From: Vibrio maritimus
GTDB taxonomy: Bacteria > Pseudomonadota > Gammaproteobacteria > Enterobacterales > Vibrionaceae
Direction: 5' to 3'
Length of the DNA: 64,000 nt
Assembly (NCBI RefSeq): GCF_021441885.1
Contig: NZ_CP090438.1
Coordinates: 1,984,001-2,048,000, forward strand
Position numbers and translations under genes: made by a program. Positions 26,692 to 35,518 of this stretch are shown here, one piece after another. Position 1 is the first letter of the stretch. Every line of letters starts with the position of its first letter. The notes below the pieces were generated by a model. The model saw only the letters and a program-made list of their open reading frames with translations, made no database searches and was not told where the DNA came from.

Positions 26692-27407
26692 TATTGAGAC
26701 ACCCCACTTTGGATCTGTTGCGAGACAAGCACTAGCTCTCGAGAGCTAAAATCATCTTTCAGCAAAGATTTTGCACTTGTCATGTCACCAGTTCTCAAAA
26801 GAGCAATGGCAAGATTCGAACGTACCTTTTTGTTTTCTGGCACCTCTTCTAACAAAGCCGTTAACACAGAAATTGCTTTTTGATTATTGCCTTGGGCTAT
26901 ATAGATAACCGCAAGGTTGTTCTTCACCGTAAGCTCATCGAACCCTCTAAGTCGTGCCGTGTTGAATGCATCGATCGCTTCAGAAAACTGATTCAACTTG
27001 CTGTATTCGACTCCAAGCGCATTAAACACGTCTCCACTGTTATTCCCTGAAGCAATGGATTGGTTAAAGAACTCTATCGCGTTTGCCGGTTCTTCATCCG
27101 ATGCATAGATTTTACCTCTTACAAAAAGTAACTCCTGAGACTCATAACCATGTTCCAGTAGGTAGTCTGAATAAAACTCCGCAGATTCAAGGTCATTCTT
27201 CTTGAAGTACGCCAGAGCAATTTGCTCATAGGATGCGAGGTCGTCGGAGTTTTGCTCGACTTTCTTTTGGTAGTAATCGATCAGCCCATCGAAGTTATTA
27301 ACCTTGTGCATATTCTCAACAGGGTCAGACTTGGTGGTTGGCGTGGTCGCGCAACCGTTCACTAGAAAAAGGCTAATAAGTAAACTTGTCCAAAGGTTAG
27401 CTTTCAT
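26691..27407 (-). CDS. tadD: TadD-like TPR lipoprotein of tad-2
   Basis: A 238-residue lipoprotein (lipobox LVNGC, Cys19) with about five TPR repeats, for example YEQIALAYFKKNDLESAEFY and FNALGVEYSKLNQFSEAIDA. It is shorter by ~100 residues than TadD of tad-1. Likely pilotin or assembly factor for RcpA. Confidence 0.85.
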   Translation of the reverse strand: MKANLWTSLLISLFLVNGCATTPTTKSDPVENMHKVNNFDGLIDYYQKKVEQNSDDLASYEQIALAYFKKNDLESAEFYSDYLLEHGYESQELLFVRGKIYASDEEPANAIEFFNQSIASGNNSGDVFNALGVEYSKLNQFSEAIDAFNTARLRGFDELTVKNNLAVIYIAQGNNQKAISVLTALLEEVPENKKVRSNLAIALLRTGDMTSAKSLLKDDFSSRELVLVSQQIQSGVSQ

Positions 27408-27411
27408 CAGT

Positions 27412-28260
27412 TTATCCGCCCATATTCGCCGACATCTGAACGATTGCCGGACCTAAAATTAATACTACGATAGGGAACATGATAAATAGAATGAGTGGGA
27501 TCCCCATTTTTGAGGACAACTGCCCAACCTTCTCTTCGATGGTAAGCAGTTGAATTTTTCGCATGTCCTCTGCTAAGTTGCTCAATACTTGTGCGATAGA
27601 CGTGCCGTATTGCAGGTTCTGTATAACCGTCAACACAAAGCTTCGAACTTCTGGAGTGGGAAGTCTGTCGCTGAGGTCATTCAGTGCTTTTTCTAATCCC
27701 TTTATCTTTGCCGATTCTGCGGTACGCCGGACTTGATAACACAAGTCCCTGTCAAAGCTATCTAACTCTTGTCCCAGATAGTCGAATGTCGCCTCAACGG
27801 TCATCCCTGTTTGCACACATACTGACATCATATCGAGAAGGTATGGAAGCTTTGATGACGTGGTTGAAATGAGCGACTTGCGCTTAAAGTCCAAGATCAT
27901 ATCTGGCACAACAATGATGCCGACTAGCCCGAAAAGCATGATCAACATTTTGTTATCCCATTCCAAATCTGTCAGCATAGTGAAGGTAACTAAAGCCACC
28001 ACAGCCAGAAGCTTTAGAGGAAAATAGAACTTGGCCAGTTCTTTGTTGTAAAAGCCCGCTTCAAGGAATCGGTTTTCTAGTGCCTTCCTGTGTTTGGTTC
28101 CAAATTTAAGTAGGAACATACTGATCTTAGAGGGCGCGTTATAATCATCCTCTTTCAAAAAGTGCTCTATTCTTGACGTTCTATTCTGCTTATTAAAAGA
28201 ATCAACAATAAAAAATACAGATGCGAATACAAATATAAGCACAGCCAATAGAGTAAACAT
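27412..28260 (-). CDS. tadC: TadC-like inner-membrane platform protein of tad-2
   Basis: A 282-residue T2SSF protein with one N-terminal, two central and one C-terminal membrane segment and the F-domain motif LPYLLDMMSVCVQTGMTVEA and later TSIAQVLSNLAEDMR. It overlaps tadB by one base. Partner of TadB in the pilus platform. Confidence 0.9.
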   Translation of the reverse strand: MFTLLAVLIFVFASVFFIVDSFNKQNRTSRIEHFLKEDDYNAPSKISMFLLKFGTKHRKALENRFLEAGFYNKELAKFYFPLKLLAVVALVTFTMLTDLEWDNKMLIMLFGLVGIIVVPDMILDFKRKSLISTTSSKLPYLLDMMSVCVQTGMTVEATFDYLGQELDSFDRDLCYQVRRTAESAKIKGLEKALNDLSDRLPTPEVRSFVLTVIQNLQYGTSIAQVLSNLAEDMRKIQLLTIEEKVGQLSSKMGIPLILFIMFPIVVLILGPAIVQMSANMGG

Positions 28261-29159
28261 CAGCGCACCCCCTTCATAAGCAGCCAGATCACCGCCAAAC
28301 CAAGAAGCTCACTGCCTACTACGTAGTAAAGAATGCCCCTACCATCAGGGTCATAGAGAATAAAATCCAGCTTATCCGGACTAATAGATGACAGTAATAC
28401 ACAAAAGCCTACTGGAATGAGTGCAACTATCTTTGCAGACATTCTTGCTTCCGAAGTCATAGCCAGCTTCTTTTTTTCCATTGTCCGAGAGTCAACGAGT
28501 ACCCGAATCAATTTCGCTAAAACCCCTTTCAATTGGCCGCCGCGACTAATATTGGCTTTTAAGGTCAAAGTGAAAAACACGAATTCTGGATAGGGGTATA
28601 TTTTACACGCTCGCTGCAACACAACTTCTGGTGTTTCACCCATTTTTAAGCGGTTGCCCATATACTTAAAATCTCGGCCAATACTATTGCCCATGGTGTC
28701 ACCCACGTATGTAATCGCCTGCATTAAGCTATCACCAGCCGTTACCGCACTCATCATTATGTTCAGCGCATCAGGAAAGGATTTTTCAAATTCTTTGCGA
28801 CGCCTGTCTTTCAAGTAGCGATAGCCGACAAACAGTAGGCCCAGCGTAGAGATAACGACCAACCAAGGATTGTTAAAGGTAAAAACACGATTAAACAGAT
28901 ACCACGAGCCAAACAATGAGCCGATAGAAAACATAGCAACGTAAAACACAGAGCGCGGCCCCAATATTGAGATGTTGCCGCTGACCGTCTCCATGGTCTT
29001 TTGCCATCCCTTTTTAGCCGTCAACTCTTTAATATTGATCGCATCAAACGACTCACTCTCCGCCTCTTCTAGCTGAAAGTAATGATCGACATTTTTCTTC
29101 CTATCATTGGGCATAAGAAGTAATGCGATGGCAAACAGAATGAGCGACAGCCAAATCAT
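28260..29159 (-). CDS. tadB: TadB-like inner-membrane platform protein of tad-2
   Basis: A 299-residue T2SSF protein, with FPDALNIMMSAVTAGDSLMQ and SRGGQLKGVLAKLIRVLVDS in the cytoplasmic domain, two membrane segments near residues 75-115 and two at the C-terminus. It lies two bases downstream of tadA. Platform partner of TadC. Confidence 0.9.
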   Translation of the reverse strand: MIWLSLILFAIALLLMPNDRKKNVDHYFQLEEAESESFDAINIKELTAKKGWQKTMETVSGNISILGPRSVFYVAMFSIGSLFGSWYLFNRVFTFNNPWLVVISTLGLLFVGYRYLKDRRRKEFEKSFPDALNIMMSAVTAGDSLMQAITYVGDTMGNSIGRDFKYMGNRLKMGETPEVVLQRACKIYPYPEFVFFTLTLKANISRGGQLKGVLAKLIRVLVDSRTMEKKKLAMTSEARMSAKIVALIPVGFCVLLSSISPDKLDFILYDPDGRGILYYVVGSELLGLAVIWLLMKGVR

Positions 29160-29161
29160 GA

Positions 29162-30433
29162 TTACATGCCTCTAAATGAGTTCATTAAGTCATCGTATAA
29201 GCCAAAGAATTGCGCTTTTTTGACCAACTCTGAGCGCTGCATAATCCCGCTGGTTACGTAAGAACCCTTTACGGCCTCTCCGTACTGAGTATCGTCATAC
29301 TGGAAACGGAAAATCTCGTCCATCACAACGTTTTCACCCTCAAGGCCCACCACCTCTGAAATGCTAGTGACCTTACGCGACCCATCACGCAGACGGTTGA
29401 TCTGAACAATAAGCTGAACAGCGCTGACTATCGTTCTGCGAATTGCATCAAGTGGCTGATTCAGGTTTGCCATCATGACCATGGATTCGACGCGAGCAAT
29501 GGCATCGCGAGGCGTATTCGCGTGGAGGGTCGACATAGAACCGTCGTGTCCCGTGTTCATAGCTTGCAGCATTTCGAAGGCTTCTGAGCCACGACACTCA
29601 CCAAGAATAATGCGATCAGGACGCATACGCAGAGCATTGATCACCAAGTCACGCTGAGTCACTTTGCCCGTTTGCTCGATACTTGCGGTTCTTGTTTCTA
29701 GGCGCACTAAGTTAGGCTGCCCTAATTGGAGTTCCGCTGCATCCTCTATCGTGACAACGCGTTCGTCTTCAGCAATATAGTTAGACATAGCGTTGAGTAG
29801 CGTCGTTTTACCAGAGCCCGTACCACCTGAAATCAGAACGTTCATTCGACAGCGAGCCGCGATCATTAAGACTCTCGCCATATCTGGCGACATAGAGCCA
29901 AACCCGACCAGATCTTCAAACGCAATTTTCTGCTCGCGGAATTTACGAATTGAAATCGAGGTACCATCAAGAGCAATAGGCGGAATCACAATGTTGACAC
30001 GACTGCCGTCCTCTAGACGCGCATCCACGGTAGGTGAAAGCTCATCGACTCGTCGACCAACACGCGAAGCGATGCGCTTTGCAATAGAAAGCAACTGCTC
30101 TTCATTAACAAAGGTTAAATCTGATTTTTGAACCTTACCATGGCGCTCAAAGAAGATATTGCTCGGTCCATTTACCATGATATCGGTGATAGACTGATCT
30201 TCCACTAGCGGTTGTAAAGGGCCGAGTCCAAATAGCTCATCAACTAAACTCTTAACCAGCCCAGTTTTCATCATTGCCGTTATAGGACGACGATAGTTAC
30301 TCGCCAAAAGGTCAACAGCACTGTGTATCTGACCTTCAAGATCCTTACGATCCATTTTTTGGACCGCTTCAGCATCAAGTGCTTCAAAAATTTGGGTGCG
30401 AAAAGCGAGATACAGCTCTTTATTCGAACTCAT
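29162..30433 (-). CDS. tadA: TadA/CpaF-type secretion ATPase of tad-2
   Basis: A 423-residue ATPase with Walker A GGTGSGKTT, Asp box VVTIEDAAE, Walker B RIILGECRGSE and His box SMSTLHANTPR. It lacks the long acidic N-terminal extension of the tad-1 enzyme. It overlaps the tadZ stop by four bases. It drives Flp polymerisation from the cytoplasm. Confidence 0.94.
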   Translation of the reverse strand: MSSNKELYLAFRTQIFEALDAEAVQKMDRKDLEGQIHSAVDLLASNYRRPITAMMKTGLVKSLVDELFGLGPLQPLVEDQSITDIMVNGPSNIFFERHGKVQKSDLTFVNEEQLLSIAKRIASRVGRRVDELSPTVDARLEDGSRVNIVIPPIALDGTSISIRKFREQKIAFEDLVGFGSMSPDMARVLMIAARCRMNVLISGGTGSGKTTLLNAMSNYIAEDERVVTIEDAAELQLGQPNLVRLETRTASIEQTGKVTQRDLVINALRMRPDRIILGECRGSEAFEMLQAMNTGHDGSMSTLHANTPRDAIARVESMVMMANLNQPLDAIRRTIVSAVQLIVQINRLRDGSRKVTSISEVVGLEGENVVMDEIFRFQYDDTQYGEAVKGSYVTSGIMQRSELVKKAQFFGLYDDLMNSFRGM

Positions 30434-31674
30434 TTATTCTTCCTAGTTTTGAACCACGATTTAAGGCTCTTGTCTTCGATCGTTTGCCCGTTAATCAGCT
30501 TGATTAACTGACCAAAACAGCGATTAATATGTCTATCGTGCTTGTGGGCGCTCTTGCCATCAATGATGATGTGCTCAAGATGTTTGCTGTATGGCATGTC
30601 CATATCAACTGGTGAGCCTAGATACTTGGAAATCTCGCCCTTTTGAATGACAAACGAGGGTGCCGGCCTATGATAGTTAACCACAGTAATCACGCGAGTC
30701 TTGGTCGACAGCGTCAATTGAATGTTACGCAAACGTTCTAGCAGTCGCTTGGCACTGCGCATGGACGATACTGATGGGTCAACGACTAAAACCACCACAT
30801 CAAAGTTGTCCACTAACATTTGTGGTTCTAGCTTGAAATTTACGCTGCCAGAGAAGTCTTCGACGATAAAGTTAGTATTACGAGACAAGAGCTCACAAAG
30901 TGTCTGGCTATAAACCAGGATGTTGTCTTGACTCATATCTCCATCAAGAGCGAGCAAACGAAAGTTCTTGCGCACCGAGTGCAGGTAACTTAGCGCCCCT
31001 TCTTCATCCATTTCATGTAGTGGTGCAGAAAACTCGTCAATAACACGTGGCTTAAATGACTTAAGCGCCAGAAGCACGTCGACATTTGAGTTGTCGTATT
31101 GATGATCGACAAGAAGACCGTCAGTCCCCTGGGCAGCCAGCATTGAGGTCAACTCTGAGGCGATAAATGACGTGCCCACCCCACCTTTCGAACCGACGAT
31201 AGCGACTCGTTTGGCCTTACGCTTTTGGCTGACCCCTGAAAACGTTTGAAGGTTTTTGTTTACGTGAGTCAGGAAGTCGGCGAACTCTGTTTTGTTTACC
31301 GGCCAAAAGACATAATAGAAACCCATCTCCTTCAATGCACGAAGCGTGGATATCGCGTCTTCTTTGCCAATAACAACCACACCTTTATGCGTAGGCAGTC
31401 GACTAGCGAACTCTTTTGCATCTCGAACAACATCATCCGATTCATTCAGTTCTAGGACGATTATATGGCTGCTTTGCTCTGTCGTGAGTTTGGTGACTCT
31501 GTGGTTGAACTTGACACAGTCGGGATCATTCCACCCCTCAAAACGAAAGATTTCGCGAACTAGTTCCAAACATTCTGTCGACTGATAGTACAGCGTGCAG
31601 CCTGCCACACCCGTTGCATTTTGCTGCTGTACGACTTTGCTTTTATTACTCAGCGCTTTGGTTAGATCAAACAT
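30430..31674 (-). CDS. tadZ: TadZ/CpaE-like localisation protein of tad-2
   Basis: A 414-residue protein with an N-terminal receiver-like half and a C-terminal MinD/ParA-like half. The deviant P-loop reads SKGGVGTSFIA: signature Lys kept, P-loop Lys replaced by Thr. The Walker B-like region is DGLLVDHQYDN. This is known as an atypical pattern in TadZ proteins, which dimerise and mark the pilus site at a pole. RBS GGAGAG. Confidence 0.86.
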   Translation of the reverse strand: MFDLTKALSNKSKVVQQQNATGVAGCTLYYQSTECLELVREIFRFEGWNDPDCVKFNHRVTKLTTEQSSHIIVLELNESDDVVRDAKEFASRLPTHKGVVVIGKEDAISTLRALKEMGFYYVFWPVNKTEFADFLTHVNKNLQTFSGVSQKRKAKRVAIVGSKGGVGTSFIASELTSMLAAQGTDGLLVDHQYDNSNVDVLLALKSFKPRVIDEFSAPLHEMDEEGALSYLHSVRKNFRLLALDGDMSQDNILVYSQTLCELLSRNTNFIVEDFSGSVNFKLEPQMLVDNFDVVVLVVDPSVSSMRSAKRLLERLRNIQLTLSTKTRVITVVNYHRPAPSFVIQKGEISKYLGSPVDMDMPYSKHLEHIIIDGKSAHKHDRHINRCFGQLIKLINGQTIEDKSLKSWFKTRKNK

Positions 31675-31676
31675 AA

Positions 31677-32153
31677 CTACTCTCCAACCACTTTCGATTT
31701 GTTCACGACTTGCTGCATTCTTGAAGACTCAACAAAGCAGTTTCTCTGATAAGACTCGACAAGCACCTGGGAAGGTGCACATCGCTCGGTTTTAACTTTA
31801 TGAAGTGTCACTTTCACTAACGCATCGCTGCGTAATTGACTTTCCTGCTGATACGAAACACGGTGATTTTTAAGTGTTAGTTCAGGAAATGCCATCAAAG
31901 TCTGCTCAAATAGCGCCTTAGTTTTCGCTTGGCGATAAACAAACGTATAACGCGCATCGGCATTTTGCTTTTCAATGCTTTCAATGAGCTGGGTAAGATA
32001 GGCTTTGCTCGCTGATTTATTCTTAATATTCAGCTCTACGGTGTGGTTCTCTTGATACACAAGTGCTTCAACGCCATCGCCAATGAAATACCGTTCCGTT
32101 GTGCAGCCAAACATCAGAAGACTGAGGCAGATACATAAAACTCGAGTTCTCAT
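31677..32153 (-). CDS. Lipoprotein of the tad-2 operon
   Basis: A 158-residue predicted lipoprotein (lipobox LMFGC, Cys17) lying between rcpA and tadZ. The mature part has alternating beta and helix-like segments (YTFVYRQAKTKALFEQTLMA) and two to three Cys near the C-terminus. No family was recognised. In tad loci this slot often holds RcpB, an outer-membrane accessory of the secretin, but similarity could not be tested here. It overlaps rcpA by four bases as ATGA. Confidence 0.72.
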   Translation of the reverse strand: MRTRVLCICLSLLMFGCTTERYFIGDGVEALVYQENHTVELNIKNKSASKAYLTQLIESIEKQNADARYTFVYRQAKTKALFEQTLMAFPELTLKNHRVSYQQESQLRSDALVKVTLHKVKTERCAPSQVLVESYQRNCFVESSRMQQVVNKSKVVGE

Positions 32154-33508
32154 TGAATGAATCCTCCATCAGATAGAAGTCTCATCGTCGCATCCGATGC
32201 GGGCGCTTGATACTCGTCCCCTTCTAGGTTTAACCAACGCACCATAGTCGGTGTTTTCCTCATATAAGGCAGTTGAATATCCGTCGAGCGAGTTGGTTTA
32301 ACGAGATTAACCGTTGCAACAATGATCAGCTCAGTACGCTTTCTCTCTGTAATAGATTTTCTAAATGCTGCCCCTAGAACTGGGATATCACCAACCACTG
32401 GTATCTTTTGCAGCTCTTCGTAGTCCGCGCTGCTCATTAGTCCACCGAGAATAAAACTCTCACCATCACCCAGCTCCACTGTCGTCATCGCGCGGCGTGA
32501 GGCGAGCTGAGGCACTTCTATGCCTGCGGCTTTCACATAGCTTTCTATTTCACTTACTTCAGGAAAAAGCTGCATTTTAATCTTGTCTTCGCTCAAAACT
32601 TTCGCGGTTAGATCCAGCTTTACACCAAACTCTTTGTAGGTGATGTTGACGTTGTTGGCCGTGGTAATAATGACCGGGACTTCGCCACCTACTAAGAAGC
32701 TCGCTGACTCACCTGATAGAACCGTCAAATTTGGCTCTGCGAGAACTTGAGCCACACTGTCATTACCAAGCGCGGAGATAATCGTAGTCAGGTTTTCAGC
32801 TTTAAATTGGTCGAACACGAACTGCCCAACACTGCTTCCCACCGTTTGCCAATCAACACCAATGGTTTCGCCGAAGTTCTCAGTAACTTGAGCAACTGAA
32901 ATTTTGACGTTTACCTGTTGCGTGGTGGCAACTTCCAAACGCTCAATAATGCCTTCCCAGGTCATATTGCGCGCGAAAACCATGCTTTCTGGCTCTTCGA
33001 GTTCCATATTGGGAAGCTTGAACTCCAGTTTTTCTGCTTTATGCCAACGCTCTGTTTTTTCACGACCAAGTAGTGTTGCTACCATGCGATAGATGGCATC
33101 TCGCTCTTCCTCAGAGTTCACTACCCCGCTGACCGCAACTTGTGAGCCTATTGATTGGACCTTGATATCGAGGTCAGGAAAATGAAAAGCAAGCTGACGT
33201 CTAACTTGTGATAAATCGAGATCCACAATGATCTTGTCTGACAGCAGAACATCTTGCTCAGTGCCATAAACAATCAGGCGTGCTTGCCCTAAGCTAGAGG
33301 CAAATACGACGATGGTATTTTCATCAATGACTTTATAGTCGGCGATTTGAGGGTTACTAATAAACACCTTACCAATCGTATTTGGCAGGTTAATGTGCGT
33401 GCCCCCATTGAGCGTAATGTACCTGTCCGCAGCATTACTCATTGAAGTGAAGAGCAAACTCGCTACCAACAAAACAACATGCGGAATGAATAAACGTAAA
33501 GACGACAT
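32150..33508 (-). CDS. rcpA: RcpA/CpaC-type outer-membrane secretin of tad-2
   Basis: A 452-residue secretin: signal peptide (cleavage near NAA, residue ~27), N-terminal domain (IGKVFISNPQIADYKVIDEN), a BON-like segment (VQSIGSQVAVSGVVNSEEER) and the secretin domain with VLAEPNLTVLSGESASFLVG and VGDIPVLGAAF. It is close in length and plan to RcpA of tad-1 but clearly diverged. The start overlaps the rcpC stop as TGATG. Confidence 0.93.
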   Translation of the reverse strand: MSSLRLFIPHVVLLVASLLFTSMSNAADRYITLNGGTHINLPNTIGKVFISNPQIADYKVIDENTIVVFASSLGQARLIVYGTEQDVLLSDKIIVDLDLSQVRRQLAFHFPDLDIKVQSIGSQVAVSGVVNSEEERDAIYRMVATLLGREKTERWHKAEKLEFKLPNMELEEPESMVFARNMTWEGIIERLEVATTQQVNVKISVAQVTENFGETIGVDWQTVGSSVGQFVFDQFKAENLTTIISALGNDSVAQVLAEPNLTVLSGESASFLVGGEVPVIITTANNVNITYKEFGVKLDLTAKVLSEDKIKMQLFPEVSEIESYVKAAGIEVPQLASRRAMTTVELGDGESFILGGLMSSADYEELQKIPVVGDIPVLGAAFRKSITERKRTELIIVATVNLVKPTRSTDIQLPYMRKTPTMVRWLNLEGDEYQAPASDATMRLLSDGGFIQ

Positions 33509-34350
33509 CAGAAGCCCTCTGCTGACATAGTGAGTTTTCCTTGGCCTCGAAGCTCTTCGACACCCGTAAAGTTGTCGATAATGTTTCGCACTTCCACTTG
33601 AGTTCGATGTTGGTATGTTTGACTGCGGTAGACTTCGATATGCATAGTGCGCTGTGCCAGCGCTAGACGAGGAATTTGGTCTGGATCGACTTCGATAATG
33701 ATGGTCGCCATATCATCGGTACTGTTTGAGGTTGTTGCTCTGATATTGTCTTTACCACGAGCGGCACCTTCTAAGTTCAGAACCTTCACTTTCGTTAGGA
33801 ACATGTCGGCTTTAACGCCATTAAAAAACTGCGGTTTATCTGAGGAAGACGCGAGATTAATCGTAGGAGAACTTACGGTTAAAATATCAACATAAGTACC
33901 TGGGCGGATGTAGTCATTAACCATGTTGCTCGCGTTAACGCGCAATGGGTATAAAGTCATGCCTTCGGTGATCAAAAGGTCAACGTACCCTGGCTGCCCC
34001 TGTTTCGTCTGATACTCAGGCAAAACGAGTTCACCGCTTTTGAGTTCGCGGTTGAGCAGTGTCGAAGGGTTAAAATCGATATTCACGTCGGATTTGATGC
34101 CATAGTGACGAGCTTCACTGAGAGGTAACTGCTCTTTTTTCACATCGCTTGTCGTAATCTCTCGACCTTTCGCTAAGTCATCAAGGGTACGCCACACTGA
34201 GACATATCTTTCTTCAACAACGGGTTCTGCTTGTTGAGTGACCACCGTTTTATCGTCGGGATTATCTAATAGACCCAAGAAGCCTACTACGCCGACAAAC
34301 AGTGCTAGCAAAGCAATGACAAAAACTATCCTTTGTCTCATGGTGTACAT
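33508..34350 (-). CDS. rcpC: RcpC/CpaB-type pilus assembly protein of tad-2
   Basis: A 280-residue protein with an N-terminal membrane helix (IVFVIALLALFVGVVGFLGL), a SAF-like segment and the CpaB-type NASNMVNDYIRPGTYVDILT region. Periplasmic partner of RcpA. An alternative ATG lies three codons in. Confidence 0.88.
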   Translation of the reverse strand: MYTMRQRIVFVIALLALFVGVVGFLGLLDNPDDKTVVTQQAEPVVEERYVSVWRTLDDLAKGREITTSDVKKEQLPLSEARHYGIKSDVNIDFNPSTLLNRELKSGELVLPEYQTKQGQPGYVDLLITEGMTLYPLRVNASNMVNDYIRPGTYVDILTVSSPTINLASSSDKPQFFNGVKADMFLTKVKVLNLEGAARGKDNIRATTSNSTDDMATIIIEVDPDQIPRLALAQRTMHIEVYRSQTYQHRTQVEVRNIIDNFTGVEELRGQGKLTMSAEGF

Positions 34351-34364
34351 CCACTCTTGTTATT

Positions 34365-34805
34365 TTATAAGGTTGTTAAGTAGTGGTTTAGTATCGGAAA
34401 ATAGAAGCCTAAACTGATTGCAATTCCGTAAGGAAGCCCTGGAGCTGTAACCGGAATACCTTGCAACTGACGAACTTTAAACCAAGCGAAATAAATTACG
34501 GCAAGAAATCCGCCAGACAGTGCTGTCAATACAAGTGCGGGTATCAACCATTGAGTAGGTAATGTGAGCGCAAGTACTGCAGCGTACTTAATATCGCCAG
34601 CCCCCATCACTCTCAGGCCAAATATGACTAACCCTGAAAGCAATACGACCAAAAAGCTTGTGACATAGATTTGGTCAAGATAGATACCGAGAAGCTGAAT
34701 GACAAGCAGTATGCCAATAAGCCTGTTAGGCAACCTATTCTGTTTAAAATCATAGAATGAAAGTAATAGGCAAACCGAAACAAGTAACAGAATGTATATT
34801 TTCAT
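34365..34805 (-). CDS. tadV: TadV/CpaA-type prepilin peptidase of tad-2
   Basis: A ~146-residue A24-family peptidase with catalytic Asp residues in SFYDFKQNRLPNRL and in the GxGD motif RVMGAGDIKYAA. It would mature Flp, TadE and TadF. The ATG at 34805 is used; a GTG six bases upstream is equally possible and neither has a strong RBS, perhaps because of the hairpin just upstream. Confidence 0.88.
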   Translation of the reverse strand: MKIYILLLVSVCLLLSFYDFKQNRLPNRLIGILLVIQLLGIYLDQIYVTSFLVVLLSGLVIFGLRVMGAGDIKYAAVLALTLPTQWLIPALVLTALSGGFLAVIYFAWFKVRQLQGIPVTAPGLPYGIAISLGFYFPILNHYLTTL

Positions 34806-34818
34806 CAGCACTGCTAGT

Positions 34819-34847
34819 AGCTGAGCCCCGATATAAAGAGCTCAGCT
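34819..34847 (-). terminator. Hairpin between flp and tadV (tad-2)
   Basis: An 8-bp inverted repeat AGCTGAGC / GCTCAGCT with a 13-base loop sits directly after the flp stop. There is no U-run. As in tad-1, it may stabilise pilin mRNA or cut readthrough, giving more pilin than assembly proteins. Confidence 0.45.
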
Positions 34848-34853
34848 CGATAA

Positions 34854-35048
34854 TTATAGGCTGCTGGCAATACCGCTAAATAGACCTTTGAGCGCGCTGA
34901 TAAAGGTGCTCGAATCTCCAAATATAACAGTTAGAGCAGCTGCCATTGCTGCTGCAATCAAACCATATTCGATGGCTGTAACACCACGCTCGTCGTTTTT
35001 AAAGTCGTTTAAAAAAGCTACTGCTTTAGTTTGTAATTTAGCCATCAT
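34854..35048 (-). CDS. flp: Flp-type pilin of tad-2
   Basis: A 64-residue Flp pilin: leader ends DERG, cleaved before VTAIEYGLIAAAMAAALTVI, with mature Glu5 and Tyr6. It is closer to the common Flp type (G-VTAIEYGLIA) than the tad-1 pilins are. The C-terminus is hydrophobic (ALKGLFSGIASSL). First gene of the tad-2 operon. RBS AAGGAC; ATG at 35048 or 35045. Confidence 0.93.
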   Translation of the reverse strand: MMAKLQTKAVAFLNDFKNDERGVTAIEYGLIAAAMAAALTVIFGDSSTFISALKGLFSGIASSL

Positions 35049-35518
35049 GATTTAGTCCTTTCAATGTTATTCAACAATAGGCAGTTCGTATTTTATGTTA
35101 ACCGTACGGCGCTGAGAAAATAGCAGCTATTGATTTTATCGATAGCCAGAATGATGTTTAAAGCTTGTAACTTTGACAATAACGTACAACAAACGAGTTT
35201 AATTCATTTATTTCAATTACTTAACCAACAACGCACACCATACCAAAAGGGACATTTCCAATTGGAGTCATTATTCTTGCGTGGCACAGATCACACTTTA
35301 CAGCAACACAACACATGTTTTCGGAATGGCATTCACACTTTATAATCGACAGAGGCGTTTATTAAGACCATCTTGGTTTATTGAATTGGCTCGACTTTAT
35401 ATAGGTAACAGAATGTAAAGTAACGGGTTGTCATCGACCAAACGGCAGGTTACTGTATGTCAGCGTAGTGCAAATTATAAAAGTATAACTAGGCACATCC
35501 TATTAGGTTGGTTCATTA
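35049..35518. promoter_or_regulatory. Divergent region between tad-2 and a LysR regulator
   Basis: About 470 bases with promoters for flp (minus) and the LysR gene (plus). A dyad at 35126-35146 is listed separately. Short frames inside have no RBS or family features. Confidence 0.5.
35126..35146. promoter_or_regulatory. Candidate LysR-type operator upstream of flp (tad-2)
   Basis: A 9+3+9 dyad GCTATTGAT-TTT-ATCGATAGC with one mismatch; its core AT-N11-AT fits the T-N11-A pattern bound by LysR-type regulators. The centre is about 88 bases upstream of the flp start codon, and a LysR gene is divergent across the gap. Confidence 0.45.

Noticed and set aside
35130..35345. A 71-codon frame in the tad-2/LysR spacer
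   Set aside because: No RBS, no homology-like features, and it begins inside the proposed operator.
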